NCBI GenBank assembly: GCA_023418915.1
Contig: JAEZYU010000064.1
Span: forward strand, 1 to 64,000
Reading direction: 5' to 3'
DNA length: 64,000 nt
From: Bacillota bacterium
Lineage (GTDB): Bacteria > Bacillota > Clostridia > Acetivibrionales > DTU013
This document shows, one piece after another, positions 1 to 8,393 of this stretch (the stretch's first letter is position 1; each line of letters starts with the position of its first letter). The position numbers and the translations under genes were made by a program. The notes under the pieces were generated by a model, which made no database searches, was not told the DNA's origin, and saw nothing but the letters and a program-made list of their open reading frames with translations.

Positions 1-137
1 TTTTCGTCTACATAATTTCGAGAATAGCACTGTTATGGTATAAAATACCAGATATTTACTACGATAATCGTCCTATACCTGAAATTTTGTCCATATGAAT
101 CCACTCACATAGACTTTTGGAAAAAGAGAATACATGG

Positions 138-190
138 GAAAGCACGAGGTCTGGTTCTGAGAAAGCACGGGGACGGTTCTCACCTTTTTG
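138..190. repeat. Dispersed GGGGACGGTTCTC repeat, two copies
   Basis: Two adjacent copies of the dispersed family occur here. The left one is degenerate (GAGGTCTGGTTCT) and the right one exact (GGGGACGGTTCTC). The right copy is framed by GAGAA/TTCTC and followed by a T-rich stretch, so it could fold as a weak terminator. No gene is visible between position 1 and 445 apart from this and the tandem repeat next to the first gene. Confidence 0.75.
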
Positions 191-319
191 TGTTTCTGTT
201 TCATATGCAGGCTATGTGGGAATGCTTGCATATCATTGCACCGGACTTATAGTTCAAGTAAAATAGGTATGGTGATGTTTCGTTGCAGGAAGCAATCTAT
301 TGCAGCGAGCGCACGTATA

Positions 320-404
320 CGACATAGGATTGCGACGTAAGAAAAATGTGACATAGGATTGCGACGTAAGAAAAAATACGACAAGGATTGTGGCATAAAA
401 TAAG
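320..404. repeat. Local tandem repeat upstream of the first gene (27-30 bp, about 3 copies)
   Basis: The unit contains GACATAGGATTGCGACGTAA followed by an A tract. Two good copies start at about 321 and 350, and a degenerate third at about 378 runs towards the first gene. This sequence is not seen elsewhere in the window. Confidence 0.7.
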
Positions 405-445
405 TGCATGAGAAATGTCACGAAAAAAATAATTGTGAGGTCAAT

Positions 446-1435
446 ATGGTCAAGACAGGGAAAACGACGTCCAAGTCAGTCAAACGACGTCTTTTAATAT
501 TTTTGCTGTTCCAGTTAATATTTGCATCGGTCACAATGCCATTGTATATATTCTACGGTCCCTTTGAAGATGTCAAAGCGACTCTTGTTGGTGCGTCCTG
601 GAACACTCTGAACCATCAGTTCATCGCTGAATTCTTTCTCTCAGATGAAGCCATACAACGAATATTGGGCGGCACCTATGCGCAAGATCCCACCGACAGC
701 GGAGAATCGCTGCAGAAGCTTGAGTTGAGCGGCATACATGACAGTACTATCGAAGTTTTCAACATAGAGGGTGGTGACTTCGTGGGTAAGCTTATGGTGG
801 TTCATGATCCAACCAGGATTTCGGTCGGCTATTCATCACTGTTTCCGGATTCAGGCGAGACGACGAGCCGCATAGCGAAAAATAATGGAGGGATCGCAGG
901 TATAAACGCAGGAGGTTTTCTTGACAGAGGCTGGACAGGCACCGGCGGTACGCCTCTCGGCTTTATCATCCACAATGGCAAGGTCGTACACGATCAGCAT
1001 GAAAACAAGAATGTTAAGCAGGAAACAGTTGCCTTTACGGAGGAAGGCATGTTGATAGTCGGCAAACATACGATGGACCAACTTAGTGAATATGGTGTGA
1101 AGGAAGGTGTCAGCTTCGGTCCGCCTCTTATTGTCAATGGCAAGCCTACAATTAAAAAAGGAGACGGGGGCTGGGGAATTGCCCCAAGGACCGCCATAGG
1201 CCAGAAAAAGACAGGCGAAGTGCTGCTGCTCGTTATCGACGGGCGTACACTTGAATCATTGGGAGCTACACTGAGGGATGTGCAGGATATTCTCCTCGAA
1301 TACGGCGCTGTAAATGCAGCCAATCTCGACGGTGGTTCATCTACGACCATGTATTATAATGGAAAGGTTATAAACAAACCCTCAGACAAGCTGGGCGAGA
1401 GAACTGTCCCAACAGCATTCATAGTTATGCCGTAA
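446..1435 (+). CDS. Membrane-anchored phosphodiester glycosidase family (NAGPA-like) protein
   Basis: This 329-residue protein has one N-terminal membrane segment at about residues 15-37 and an extracytoplasmic domain. The C-terminal signature NLDGGSSTTMYYNG and the earlier GINAGGF are typical of the phosphodiester glycosidase family, related to the enzyme that uncovers mannose-6-phosphate. Bacterial members are thought to act on cell-surface glycans; the substrate here is unknown. The ATG at 446 is preferred because GTGAGGT lies 6 bases upstream; an ATG at 404 lacks such a site. A second anchored protein follows after a tandem-repeat spacer, so the two may share a surface role. Family assignment is good; the exact activity is inference. 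Confidence 0.8.
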   Translation: MVKTGKTTSKSVKRRLLIFLLFQLIFASVTMPLYIFYGPFEDVKATLVGASWNTLNHQFIAEFFLSDEAIQRILGGTYAQDPTDSGESLQKLELSGIHDSTIEVFNIEGGDFVGKLMVVHDPTRISVGYSSLFPDSGETTSRIAKNNGGIAGINAGGFLDRGWTGTGGTPLGFIIHNGKVVHDQHENKNVKQETVAFTEEGMLIVGKHTMDQLSEYGVKEGVSFGPPLIVNGKPTIKKGDGGWGIAPRTAIGQKKTGEVLLLVIDGRTLESLGATLRDVQDILLEYGAVNAANLDGGSSTTMYYNGKVINKPSDKLGERTVPTAFIVMP

Positions 1436-1536
1436 GCAAAAGGGCTTATGTACAGGCGGTGGATCAGACAGAACCAAACTAGCTGCTCCGCTTATTTTTA
1501 CTCAATCATTACCGACAGCTTATGGCAATCATGATT

Positions 1537-1704
1537 GCAGGAACAGCTAAGCAAAGTGGCGCAGGAACAGCTAAGCAAAGTGGCACGGGAACAGCCAAAC
1601 AAAGTGGCGCAGGAACGGCTAAGCAAAGTGGCACGGGAACAGCCAAACAAAGTGGCGCAGGAACAGCCAAACAAAGTGGCGCAGGAACAGCCAAACAAAG
1701 TAGC
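1537..1704. repeat. 24-bp tandem repeat, 7 copies
   Basis: Seven exact-length 24-bp units (GCAGGAACAGCTAAGCAAAG plus TGGC, with A/G and C/T variants) fill most of the spacer between two genes. Because 24 is divisible by 3, every frame is free of stops and gives spurious repetitive ORFs on both strands. Units alternate between two sub-types in the middle, suggesting that pairs were duplicated. Confidence 0.95.
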
Positions 1705-1721
1705 TAAAAAGGTGAAACTAG

Positions 1722-2765
1722 ATGAAGAAAACAAAGAAACTGAAAATGATATATAAATGGATACTAATATCGATCATAATGCAGACTGCCATACTTGCAT
1801 ATTTGAATTATGTCTACCTTCCCAACAGGGGTCAGTTCAGAACTACTATGTTCGAGATTGAGCCTAAGGCGGTAAAGAACCGCAGTATAAAGCTGCCGGA
1901 AGGCGCATCAGACATCAGCATATCCTATGACGGTTTGTTTGCAGCTTACAGGCTTGGTGAAAAACTGGAGATCACAGACATCGACAGCAAAAAAACTGTA
2001 AAGAAGCTCGAGCCTGCCGGAGGCGAATTCACATACTTCAGGTGGCTGCCTGACAGGGAAATGCTAATATACGCTGAAAAGGAACCTGAGGGCAAAAGCG
2101 GTCGCATCCGCATCTCCACCTATGATGTCGTTCCCGAACTCGAAAGAAGCTACCCGGATGTAAAAAACCTGCCGGAAGGCAGCAGAGTCATTGATATAGA
2201 GCTGTCACCGCTGACCAACATAGTGTACCCAATGATAAAAACAAGTGATACCAGGGCAAGAATATATAAGTTCGACATCATGGACAACCTGAAGCTTATA
2301 TTCAAGACGGACCTAACCACTATAATAAAAGAAACGATGTATACAGACAAGCTGATATACCAGCCGGCTGGTGAAAGAATCCGTATCATGGACGGCAAAT
2401 CGAGCAAGTACTCATATGTGCCGGTAAAAGAAGCTGACCTTCTGCTGGCCGTTGACGGCGGCGATGTTATATATACTGCCGGTACCGATGGGTCAGGAAA
2501 GGTTAAAGAGGTCTATTACGGCAAGGCCGGGTCAAAAGCGGAAGAATGGAAAACCGTCCCGCTGACACATTCTATTCTGGCCGATGATATAATAATAACT
2601 GCAGGCGGAGAAGCTTTTGCTGTTGACAGGGGATATAAAACTATAAAGTGCATCAAGGGTGATAAAGGCCTCGCAGAGTATGAGGGAGAGTTGCTGACAG
2701 TTCTTGATCAGTATGTTGTCACACTGGAAGGAAACAAGCTTGTATTGAGTGCAATGCAAAAATGA
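1722..2765 (+). CDS. Membrane-anchored propeller-like protein of unknown function
   Basis: This 347-residue protein has a basic N-terminus and one membrane segment (about residues 10-30), followed by an extracytoplasmic domain. Repeated blocks (ISISYDGLFAAYRLG, FRWLPDREMLIYAEK, VIYTAGTDGSGKVKEVYYG) resemble blades of a beta-propeller of the TolB or dipeptidyl-peptidase N-terminal type. No catalytic motif is visible. AAAGGTGA lies about 9 bases before the ATG. It follows the phosphodiester glycosidase-like gene and is probably co-transcribed, so it may help sense or handle the same surface polymer. The fold is inferred from pattern only. Confidence 0.65.
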   Translation: MKKTKKLKMIYKWILISIIMQTAILAYLNYVYLPNRGQFRTTMFEIEPKAVKNRSIKLPEGASDISISYDGLFAAYRLGEKLEITDIDSKKTVKKLEPAGGEFTYFRWLPDREMLIYAEKEPEGKSGRIRISTYDVVPELERSYPDVKNLPEGSRVIDIELSPLTNIVYPMIKTSDTRARIYKFDIMDNLKLIFKTDLTTIIKETMYTDKLIYQPAGERIRIMDGKSSKYSYVPVKEADLLLAVDGGDVIYTAGTDGSGKVKEVYYGKAGSKAEEWKTVPLTHSILADDIIITAGGEAFAVDRGYKTIKCIKGDKGLAEYEGELLTVLDQYVVTLEGNKLVLSAMQK

Positions 2766-2874
2766 TATAAAATAGTATGAGAAAATTCCATGGTGGAACA
2801 ACGCAAGCTGTTTTATTATTGAAATAAGGGGTAACAATATAAAACAGAACTAGAATATGACAGGAGGTTTTTAT

Positions 2875-3204
2875 ATGGCTGGAGATAAAGTAATGGTCAT
2901 AACAAAAGACAATTTTGATGAGATCGTCAATGGAACAGACAAACCGGTACTGGTGGATTTCTGGGCTTCATGGTGCGGACCCTGCAGATCGGTGGCACCT
3001 GTGATAGAGGAACTTGCGCAGGAGTATGACGCAAAGGCAGTGGTGGGTAAGGTGAACGTTGATGAACAGAATGAGCTGTCAGGTAAATTCAGGATAATGA
3101 GCATACCTACGATAATGCTGTTCAAAGGCGGCCAGGCTGTTGACAAAATAGTAGGCGCAAGACCAAAGAGTGATTTCGCAAAGATGATAGATAAAAACCT
3201 ATAG
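2875..3204 (+). CDS. trxA: Thioredoxin
   Basis: This 109-residue cytoplasmic thioredoxin has the full family length. The active site is WASWCGPC, with the two redox cysteines in CGPC, and the cis-proline loop is MSIPTIMLF. It reduces protein disulfides using electrons from thioredoxin reductase, which is not in this window. The ATG at 2875 is chosen because AGGAGG sits 8 bases upstream; an in-frame ATG at 2857 lies before that site. The stop is followed immediately by two copies of a structured repeat. Confidence 0.97.
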   Translation: MAGDKVMVITKDNFDEIVNGTDKPVLVDFWASWCGPCRSVAPVIEELAQEYDAKAVVGKVNVDEQNELSGKFRIMSIPTIMLFKGGQAVDKIVGARPKSDFAKMIDKNL

Positions 3205-3275
3205 CTAGTTGAAACGCACATAGGTAAGAAAGGTTTTCTACAAACGGAACTTTTTCTATGAAAGAGGCGTTATAA
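3205..3275 (+). repeat. Two-stem intergenic element, copy A
   Basis: This is one of five copies of a 70-75 bp element. The outer arms AACGC and GCGTT can pair, and an inner hairpin forms between AGAAAGGTT and AACTTTTTCT around a CAAACGG loop. It directly abuts copy B. Other copies are at 8231-8304 (minus strand), 24812-24882 and 28718-28793. Confidence 0.75.
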
Positions 3276-3347
3276 CTAGTTGAAACGCATAGAGGCAGGA
3301 AAAGTTTTCTATAAACAAAGCTTTTTCTATGAAAGAAGCGTTACAAC
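3276..3347 (+). repeat. Two-stem intergenic element, copy B
   Basis: This is a direct tandem copy of the preceding element with the same outer arms (AACGC/GCGTT) and inner TTTTCT hairpin. It differs at about one base in five, so the duplication is not recent or the arms are under compensatory change. Confidence 0.75.
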
Positions 3348-3489
3348 AAATAACCATATGGTATGTGATCATATGGCATGAGCTTTGCGTAAAAACCGCT
3401 ATAGAGAAGAATTATTTCTATTAAAGCAGGAATTTGTAAAATAATATTGAATATATAGAAATAAACAACTTTAAAGAAGGGGGATTCCC

Positions 3490-4035
3490 ATGCCTGGAGA
3501 AAAGCGGTTTAGGTCTTCTTTTATGGGCGGTTTTAAGAAATCCGACGTAAACGTATATATCGAAAAGATACTCAAGGAATTCGACGAAAAGCTCAAAAGT
3601 AAGGACGACGAGATATCTGTACTGAGAAACCAGAACAAGGAATTAAGGTACAAGTATGATGAGCTTGTGAAAAAGTCTGATGAGGTTACCGATGCCAGGG
3701 CAAAGATCGCAGATGTACTGATAGAGGCACAGGAAAAAGCGGACAGGATGTTGGAGAATGCCCGGCTTGAATCTGAAGAGGAGAGGAAGAAGCTCGAGGA
3801 ATCAGTAGAGAAGGAAAAAGAAAAGCTTGTCGATATACGTACCGAGGTAAAGGTCCTGAAGGGCGAGATAGTTAAGCTGCTCGGCAAATATGAAGAACAG
3901 CTGACTGTTATAACCTGTGAAGGCGAAGAGACAGCCGAGGCAGAGGCTGCAGCCGCAGCAGACCCAGGTGCTGGAGAAGAAGATATGGCAGAAGCTTCGG
4001 ATGACGGATATGACCCGGGATTTACAAGATTTTGA
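3490..4035 (+). CDS. DivIVA-like coiled-coil protein
   Basis: This 181-residue protein starts with a short region (FMGGFKKSDVNVYIEKI) matching the DivIVA N-terminus that binds curved membrane. A long charged coiled coil follows (about residues 20-135), and then an Ala/Glu/Asp-rich, probably disordered tail. Proteins of this type act at the division septum or cell pole in Gram-positive bacteria. The start is supported by GAAGGGGG about 8 bases upstream. It is flanked by trxA and a T-box leader, giving no functional clue. It is much shorter than GpsB/DivIVA fusions and lacks any other domain, so the precise partner is unknown. Confidence 0.75.
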   Translation: MPGEKRFRSSFMGGFKKSDVNVYIEKILKEFDEKLKSKDDEISVLRNQNKELRYKYDELVKKSDEVTDARAKIADVLIEAQEKADRMLENARLESEEERKKLEESVEKEKEKLVDIRTEVKVLKGEIVKLLGKYEEQLTVITCEGEETAEAEAAAAADPGAGEEDMAEASDDGYDPGFTRF

Positions 4036-4055
4036 GGCTATATTTATATAAATGC

Positions 4056-4084
4056 TTGCAATAACCGGAAGTAATTGCTATAAT
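4056..4084 (+). promoter_or_regulatory. Sigma-A promoter of the T-box operon
   Basis: TTGCAA (4056-4061) and TATAAT (4079-4084) are separated by exactly 17 bases. The predicted transcript start is just upstream of the T-box stem I. Confidence 0.85.
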
Positions 4085-4097
4085 TTATAGAAATCAT

Positions 4098-4370
4098 ATT
4101 TTCAGCGATGATGAGGAAGAGTAACCCTGTGAATTTCAAAGAGAGCCGGAGGCGGTGTGATCCGGTAAAGGAACAGGAAGAAGGCAGCCTCGGAGCATTG
4201 GCTTGAAAAACCGGACAAAGCGGCATGCAGCTCCCGGACAAAAGCCAGCGTGTCCTCACGTTATAGAGGGTGGGTATAAATGTACCCGTAAAGTGAACGC
4301 TGTCAGCGTTAATTAGGGTGGTACCGCGGATAACTCCTTCGTCCCTGTGTAAGGGATAGAGGAGTTTTTT
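4098..4370 (+). promoter_or_regulatory. T-box leader, probably alanine-specific
   Basis: Stem I landmarks GATGA, GAGTA and AGAGAG are present, and the T-box sequence AGGGTGGTACCGCGG lies at 4315-4329, followed by a terminator. The specifier region reads GAAGGCAGCC; one base after the GAA of the loop E motif gives GCA (Ala). The variable base in TGGT would pair with discriminator A73, which fits tRNA-Ala and argues against the alternative reading GGC (Gly). Uncharged tRNA should prevent termination and switch on the Lrp and aminotransferase genes. T-box identity is certain; amino-acid specificity is inference. Confidence 0.95.
4332..4370 (+). terminator. T-box-controlled terminator
   Basis: AACTCCT pairs with AGGAGTT and TCCCT with AGGGA, followed by a run of T. 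The 5' arm overlaps the side that forms the antiterminator with the T-box sequence. Confidence 0.93.
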
Positions 4371-4376
4371 ACTTTT

Positions 4377-4426
4377 CAGAGGCAGCAACGGTAATAGCGC
4401 TCAGAGGCAGCAACGGTAATAGCGCT
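4377..4426. repeat. 25-bp direct repeat, 2 copies
   Basis: CAGAGGCAGCAACGGTAATA plus GCGCT is exactly duplicated between the T-box terminator and the ribosome binding site of the next gene. It is specific to this gap. Confidence 0.9.
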
Positions 4427-4478
4427 CGGACTTTAACAGCATCCGGGTGCGGAAAACGATTCGAAGGGAGTGTTTGTT

Positions 4479-4958
4479 ATGGAAGAGATCCTTGAGATCC
4501 TCGAAAAAAACGCAAGAGCCAGTGTCGAAGAGATAGCTCTTATGCTCAACAAGAGCGTTGAAGAAGTGAAGGATACGATAAAGAAGCTGGAAGAAGAAAA
4601 CGTAATAGTCGGATATAATACACTGATCAATTGGGACAATTCCAGCAAGGAGAATGTCACAGCACTGATAGAGGTCAGGGTAACGCCTCAGAGAGGTCAG
4701 GGCTTTGACAAGGTGGCCGAAAGAATATACAGATACCCGCAGGTGAAGGCCTGCTATCTTATGTCCGGCGGCTTTGACCTGACGGTCATCATCGAGGGGA
4801 AGGACATGAAGGAAGTAGCGCTGTTCGTCGCTGAAAAGCTGGCGCCGCTGGAATCGGTGCTCAGCACGGCAACTCACTTTGTACTCAAAAAGTATAAGGA
4901 CGACGGTGTGATATTTGAAGACAAAAATGGTGATGACAGGGAGGCTCTGATACTATGA
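4479..4958 (+). CDS. Lrp/AsnC-family transcriptional regulator (AlaR-like)
   Basis: This 159-residue protein has the standard Lrp layout: an N-terminal winged helix-turn-helix (about 1-55; SVEEIALMLNKSVEEVKDTI is the HTH) and a C-terminal RAM/AsnC ligand-binding domain (about 65-145). GAAGGGAG lies 8 bases before the ATG at 4479; an upstream GTG at 4470 overlaps that site and is rejected. Its stop overlaps the start of the aminotransferase gene (ATGA), showing translational coupling. In Bacillus subtilis the Lrp-type alaR gene precedes the alanine transaminase alaT, and this pair behind a T-box looks like the same arrangement. A local role in alanine supply is inferred. Confidence 0.9.
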   Translation: MEEILEILEKNARASVEEIALMLNKSVEEVKDTIKKLEEENVIVGYNTLINWDNSSKENVTALIEVRVTPQRGQGFDKVAERIYRYPQVKACYLMSGGFDLTVIIEGKDMKEVALFVAEKLAPLESVLSTATHFVLKKYKDDGVIFEDKNGDDREALIL

Positions 4959-6121
4959 ACCTGCGTGAAATGATCAAACCAACTGTCAGAGATATGCCGC
5001 CTTCGGGAATCAGAAAGTATTTCGATCTCATAAATGAGATGAAGGATGCCATATCACTCGGGATAGGAGAGCCGGATTTTGTCACGCCATGGAGCATCAG
5101 AGAGGCTGGCATTTATTCGCTTGAAAAGGGTCACACCCATTATTCATCCAATCCGGGCTTTATCGAGCTCAGACGGCAGATTTCGAAATATGTTGAAAAA
5201 AAATACAATGTGACGTATGACCCTTCAAATGAGATCGTAGTTACAGTCGGGGCCAGCGAAGGCATAGACATAGCACTGCGCGCTCTTGCCGGACCAGGCG
5301 ATGAGGTCATAATACCTGAGCCGAGCTTTGTGGCGTATAAAGGCTGTACCGCCTTCACCGGAGCCACTGCTGTCACTATAGATCTGAAGGCTGAGGATGA
5401 ATTCAGGCTCAAGCCGGAACAACTGGAAAGAGCGCTGACTGACAGGACAAAGGTTGTTATCCTGCCATTTCCGAACAATCCCACCGGAGCTGTGATGACG
5501 GCGGAGGACCAGCGAAAGATAGTTGATGTGCTAAAGGACAGAGATGTGATTATAATATCTGATGAGATTTATGCAGAGCTTACTTACAGCGGAAGGCATA
5601 TTTCATTTGCCAGCTACCCCGAGATCAAGGAAAAGACGATCCTTATAAACGGTTTCTCGAAGGCATTTGCCATGACCGGCTGGAGAATAGGCTATGCATG
5701 CGGACATCCTGCTTTGATCGAAGCAATGAACAAGATACACCAGTATGCCATCATGTGCTCGCCTACAACAGCCCAGTACGCCGCATCGGAAGCTCTGAAC
5801 AGCTGTGACGATGAGGTTGAGGCTATGGTCAGGGAATACAACAGAAGAAGGCGCATAATGGTGCATGGCTTCAGAAAAGCGGGACTTGACTGCTTTGAGC
5901 CGATGGGGGCATTCTATGTGTTCCCATGCATCAAATCCACAGGAATGACATCGGATGAGTTTTGCGAGAAGCTCCTTATGGAAGAAAAGGTGCTGACAGT
6001 GCCCGGCTCGGCATTTGGCGCTTGCGGAGAAGGCTACATCAGGGCAACCTATGCTAACTCCTACGAGAATATTGTCGAAGCCATGAAGCGCATCAGCAGA
6101 TTCGTGAACAATCACACGTAA
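4955..6121 (+). CDS. Class I/II pyridoxal-phosphate aminotransferase, probable alanine transaminase (AlaT-like)
   Basis: This 388-residue fold-type I aminotransferase has the usual family length. Visible motifs are the cofactor-binding Asp/Tyr segment SDEIYAEL, the Schiff-base lysine in SKAFAMTGWRIGY (Lys236), PNNPTGAV, and the substrate-carboxylate Arg near the C-terminus (YIRATYA). It belongs to the AspC/PatA/AlaT group, which transfers amino groups between glutamate or aspartate and 2-oxo acids. Gene context (Lrp partner, T-box with probable Ala specifier) favours pyruvate to alanine. The start codon overlaps the upstream stop. A terminator made from a dispersed repeat follows. Confidence 0.9.
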   Translation: MNLREMIKPTVRDMPPSGIRKYFDLINEMKDAISLGIGEPDFVTPWSIREAGIYSLEKGHTHYSSNPGFIELRRQISKYVEKKYNVTYDPSNEIVVTVGASEGIDIALRALAGPGDEVIIPEPSFVAYKGCTAFTGATAVTIDLKAEDEFRLKPEQLERALTDRTKVVILPFPNNPTGAVMTAEDQRKIVDVLKDRDVIIISDEIYAELTYSGRHISFASYPEIKEKTILINGFSKAFAMTGWRIGYACGHPALIEAMNKIHQYAIMCSPTTAQYAASEALNSCDDEVEAMVREYNRRRRIMVHGFRKAGLDCFEPMGAFYVFPCIKSTGMTSDEFCEKLLMEEKVLTVPGSAFGACGEGYIRATYANSYENIVEAMKRISRFVNNHT

Positions 6122-6135
6122 AAACTGCAATGTGT

Positions 6136-6260
6136 AATCACGGGGACGTTTCTCACGTAATCAAGTTATCACGGGGACGGTTCTCACGTAATCAAGTTCT
6201 CACGGGGACAATTCTCACGTAATCATGGTAATCACGGGGACGGTTCTCGTGATTTTTTTT
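6136..6260. repeat. Dispersed GGGGACGGTTCTC repeat cluster, about 4 copies
   Basis: A unit of ATCACGGGGACGGTTCTCAC plus GTA recurs at about 24-28 bp spacing with small changes (GACGTTTCTC, GACAATTCTC). The last copy forms a terminator. No gene lies between 6122 and 6542; the remainder (6261-6380) shows nothing recognisable. Confidence 0.9.
6230..6260 (+). terminator. Intrinsic terminator built from a dispersed repeat copy
   Basis: AATCACG pairs with CGTGATT around the loop GGGACGGTTCT and is followed by nine T. Loop and part of the stem are the dispersed repeat core, so here the repeat serves as the terminator of the Lrp-aminotransferase operon. Confidence 0.85.
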
Positions 6261-6384
6261 TGCTCAGGTAGTCAGGTCGTACTGGCGTATTGATTACAAC
6301 AGAAGAACGCAGCGAGGATATGTCATGGCAATATCAGGCTTTTCATATTAAGTATTGCGGCTGCAGAAAAATTTACAAAAAATA

Positions 6385-6412
6385 TTAACATAATTTACAT
6401 TAATGATATAAT
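6385..6412 (+). promoter_or_regulatory. Candidate promoter of the chemoreceptor gene
   Basis: TTAACA (6385-6390) and TATAAT (6407-6412) are 16 bases apart in an AT-rich stretch about 130 bases upstream of the start codon. No flagellar sigma-D type site was seen. Confidence 0.5.
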
Positions 6413-6542
6413 TATGTTAATATTGAAAAATTTCAACTACACTAGAAATGGTAACCGGATTATACAGTATGGAAGGCTGTCAATAAGTACGAAGGATAGT
6501 GTAAAGTAGCTTATGAAAAATACAAAAGCAGGGAGGAAGCTT

Positions 6543-8093
6543 ATGGGTAAAAATGTTAGCGTTAAATTACCGAAACAAACGGCGGTGACCATGCAGTTAG
6601 CACGAAAGAGCAAAAGCCTGGATACTTACAACACTAAAAGAGTCCACATCGTAAGTCTATCAATTATTTTTTCGATAATAATGCTTCTGGTTGTCAAAGC
6701 AATGATAATTCAAGGCTTCAGCCAGGGTATCGATATTGCCTTAAAGGGCTCTATTGTGTTGGTGCTTGCGGTGATCAACTACTTCCTGCCTATAAACGAA
6801 TACCTGAAGGGGCTGTTTTTTTCGATTGTTCCAGCTGTTGTTATAATGGCTTTAATATTTCTTGACGGCTCTACGATTGACGACCATTATATTATCATGG
6901 CAACAGTCGCTCTTGCCGCACTTTATTTCAAAAAAGAAAACATCCTGATACATGTGGGGATACTGGACATTCTGTATGCAGCTGTGTTCCTCAGCAAATC
7001 GGAAAATTTAGTCGGTTCAGATACGGGAGGACATAATTTCGTTGCCACATTGATCATTTTCAATGGAATTGGCTTGATCCTGCTGTTTCTAAGCATATGG
7101 GGCAGAAAACTTGTTGATGAATCGGGGAAAAAGGAGAGGCAGGCAAGCCAGCTGCTGGAAAAACTCCAGAGCACATTTGCAAAAATCGAAGGGAGCACAT
7201 TATCCCTTACCGGTAATGTCCGGCATATCAGTACTAATATAGATATCGTGACAGAATCGAGCCAGAACATTATAAACACCATGCAGGAGATGGCAAAGGC
7301 CATACAATCTGAAGCGGCAGACATAAACAGCATGAATGAGGCTATGACCGGTTCTATTGAAGGTGCAAATGAAACACAAATACTTACTAAAAGTATATCT
7401 GAGAAATCCGGCGAAATGAGCGATAAGGTTGCTGACGGCTGGAACAAGATCGAGCAGGTGAATGATCAGATCGATATCATTACTGAGGCAATCGGATCAG
7501 CATCTTTAAATGTCAGTGATTTGCAGTCAAGCATGGAACGTGTCAACACCTTTCTTAGCGGCATAAAGGATATTGCAGACCGAACAAACCTTCTGGCACT
7601 GAATGCATCGATAGAATCGGCCCGTGCAGGAGAGCATGGCAAAGGCTTTGCCGTAGTTGCAGATGAAGTTCGAAAGCTTGCTGAACAAAGCACAAAAATC
7701 GTTAGCGATATCAATACCGTTACATCAGCGCTGTTTGAAAAATCCAAAGAGGTTTTTGAAAAGGTCTGCCAGGGTGAAACTGCAACCGGGCAGGGCAAAA
7801 AGCTGGTCAGTGATATCTCAGCTTACTTCAGTGACATGAAGGAATCTTTCAATAAAACTGGCGTCGACATAAATAACGGCATGGGCCGTATCGAAAGCTT
7901 GATAGAGAAGTTCATGCAGGAGCATAGGCAGATAGAGAATGTGGCCAGCCTGTCAGAGGAAAATGCGGCTTCGATTGAGGAAGTGCTTGCCACAGCTGAA
8001 AACGATAATGAGCAAATCCGTGCGATTAACAGCTCAATTAAAGAAATAAATGATATGTGCGAGCAACTTGGGATTATAGTTGAAGTAAAATAA
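6543..8093 (+). CDS. Methyl-accepting chemotaxis protein with polytopic membrane sensor
   Basis: This 516-residue protein has no large extracellular sensor. Residues about 40-190 instead form five or six membrane helices separated by short loops, followed by a cytoplasmic coiled coil. The signalling hairpin tip is conserved (about residues 345-390: IADRTNLLALNASIESARAG, then KGFAVVADEVRKLAEQS). It should control a CheA kinase through CheW; no che gene is in this window. The ATG at 6543 is chosen because GGGAGG lies 6 bases upstream; the earlier in-frame ATG at 6513 has no site. The membrane-type sensor suggests detection of something in or near the membrane, which is inference. Confidence 0.9.
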   Translation: MGKNVSVKLPKQTAVTMQLARKSKSLDTYNTKRVHIVSLSIIFSIIMLLVVKAMIIQGFSQGIDIALKGSIVLVLAVINYFLPINEYLKGLFFSIVPAVVIMALIFLDGSTIDDHYIIMATVALAALYFKKENILIHVGILDILYAAVFLSKSENLVGSDTGGHNFVATLIIFNGIGLILLFLSIWGRKLVDESGKKERQASQLLEKLQSTFAKIEGSTLSLTGNVRHISTNIDIVTESSQNIINTMQEMAKAIQSEAADINSMNEAMTGSIEGANETQILTKSISEKSGEMSDKVADGWNKIEQVNDQIDIITEAIGSASLNVSDLQSSMERVNTFLSGIKDIADRTNLLALNASIESARAGEHGKGFAVVADEVRKLAEQSTKIVSDINTVTSALFEKSKEVFEKVCQGETATGQGKKLVSDISAYFSDMKESFNKTGVDINNGMGRIESLIEKFMQEHRQIENVASLSEENAASIEEVLATAENDNEQIRAINSSIKEINDMCEQLGIIVEVK

Positions 8094-8132
8094 CCATTCC
8101 ATCGATCATGCGATTGAGCGAACACATCCGAC

Positions 8133-8166
8133 AACCTCAATGCTGAAAGGCATTGGGGTTTTTTTA
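8133..8166 (+). terminator. Intrinsic terminator after the chemoreceptor gene
   Basis: AACCTCAATGC pairs with GCATTGGGGTT around a TGAAAG loop, followed by a T run. Confidence 0.92.
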
Positions 8167-8230
8167 TAACCTCTGTTTATTCAGCTGCTTCACAGGGTAA
8201 TCTTTTAATCAGTTTCAATACTTAAGGGTC

Positions 8231-8304
8231 GTATAAACTTTAGTTCAAAGAAAACTTTTAGTTTGCAGAAAAGTTTTCATGCCTTAGCAGTGTTTCAGCG
8301 AGGC
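8231..8304 (-). repeat. Two-stem intergenic element, minus-strand copy
   Basis: Read on the minus strand it matches the 28718-28793 copy: GCCTCGCTGAAACAC, then an A-rich arm, TTTTCTGCAAAC, AAAGTTTTCTTTGAA and TAAAG. It lies upstream of the GGDEF gene in the opposite orientation to all other copies, which suggests an inserted unit rather than a leader of one gene type. Confidence 0.75.
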
Positions 8305-8393
8305 GAGAGATATACCCGCACCTCTCTTGTCTCGTTATTTGATTAAAAGCAGCCTTTATGCATCGGGCCGTTTTTAGTAATAGGGGTGAGATT

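Noticed and set aside
1498..1756. Repetitive ORFs on both strands over the 24-bp array
   Set aside because: A 24-bp unit without stops is open in several frames; no ribosome binding site, and the proteins are pure repeats.
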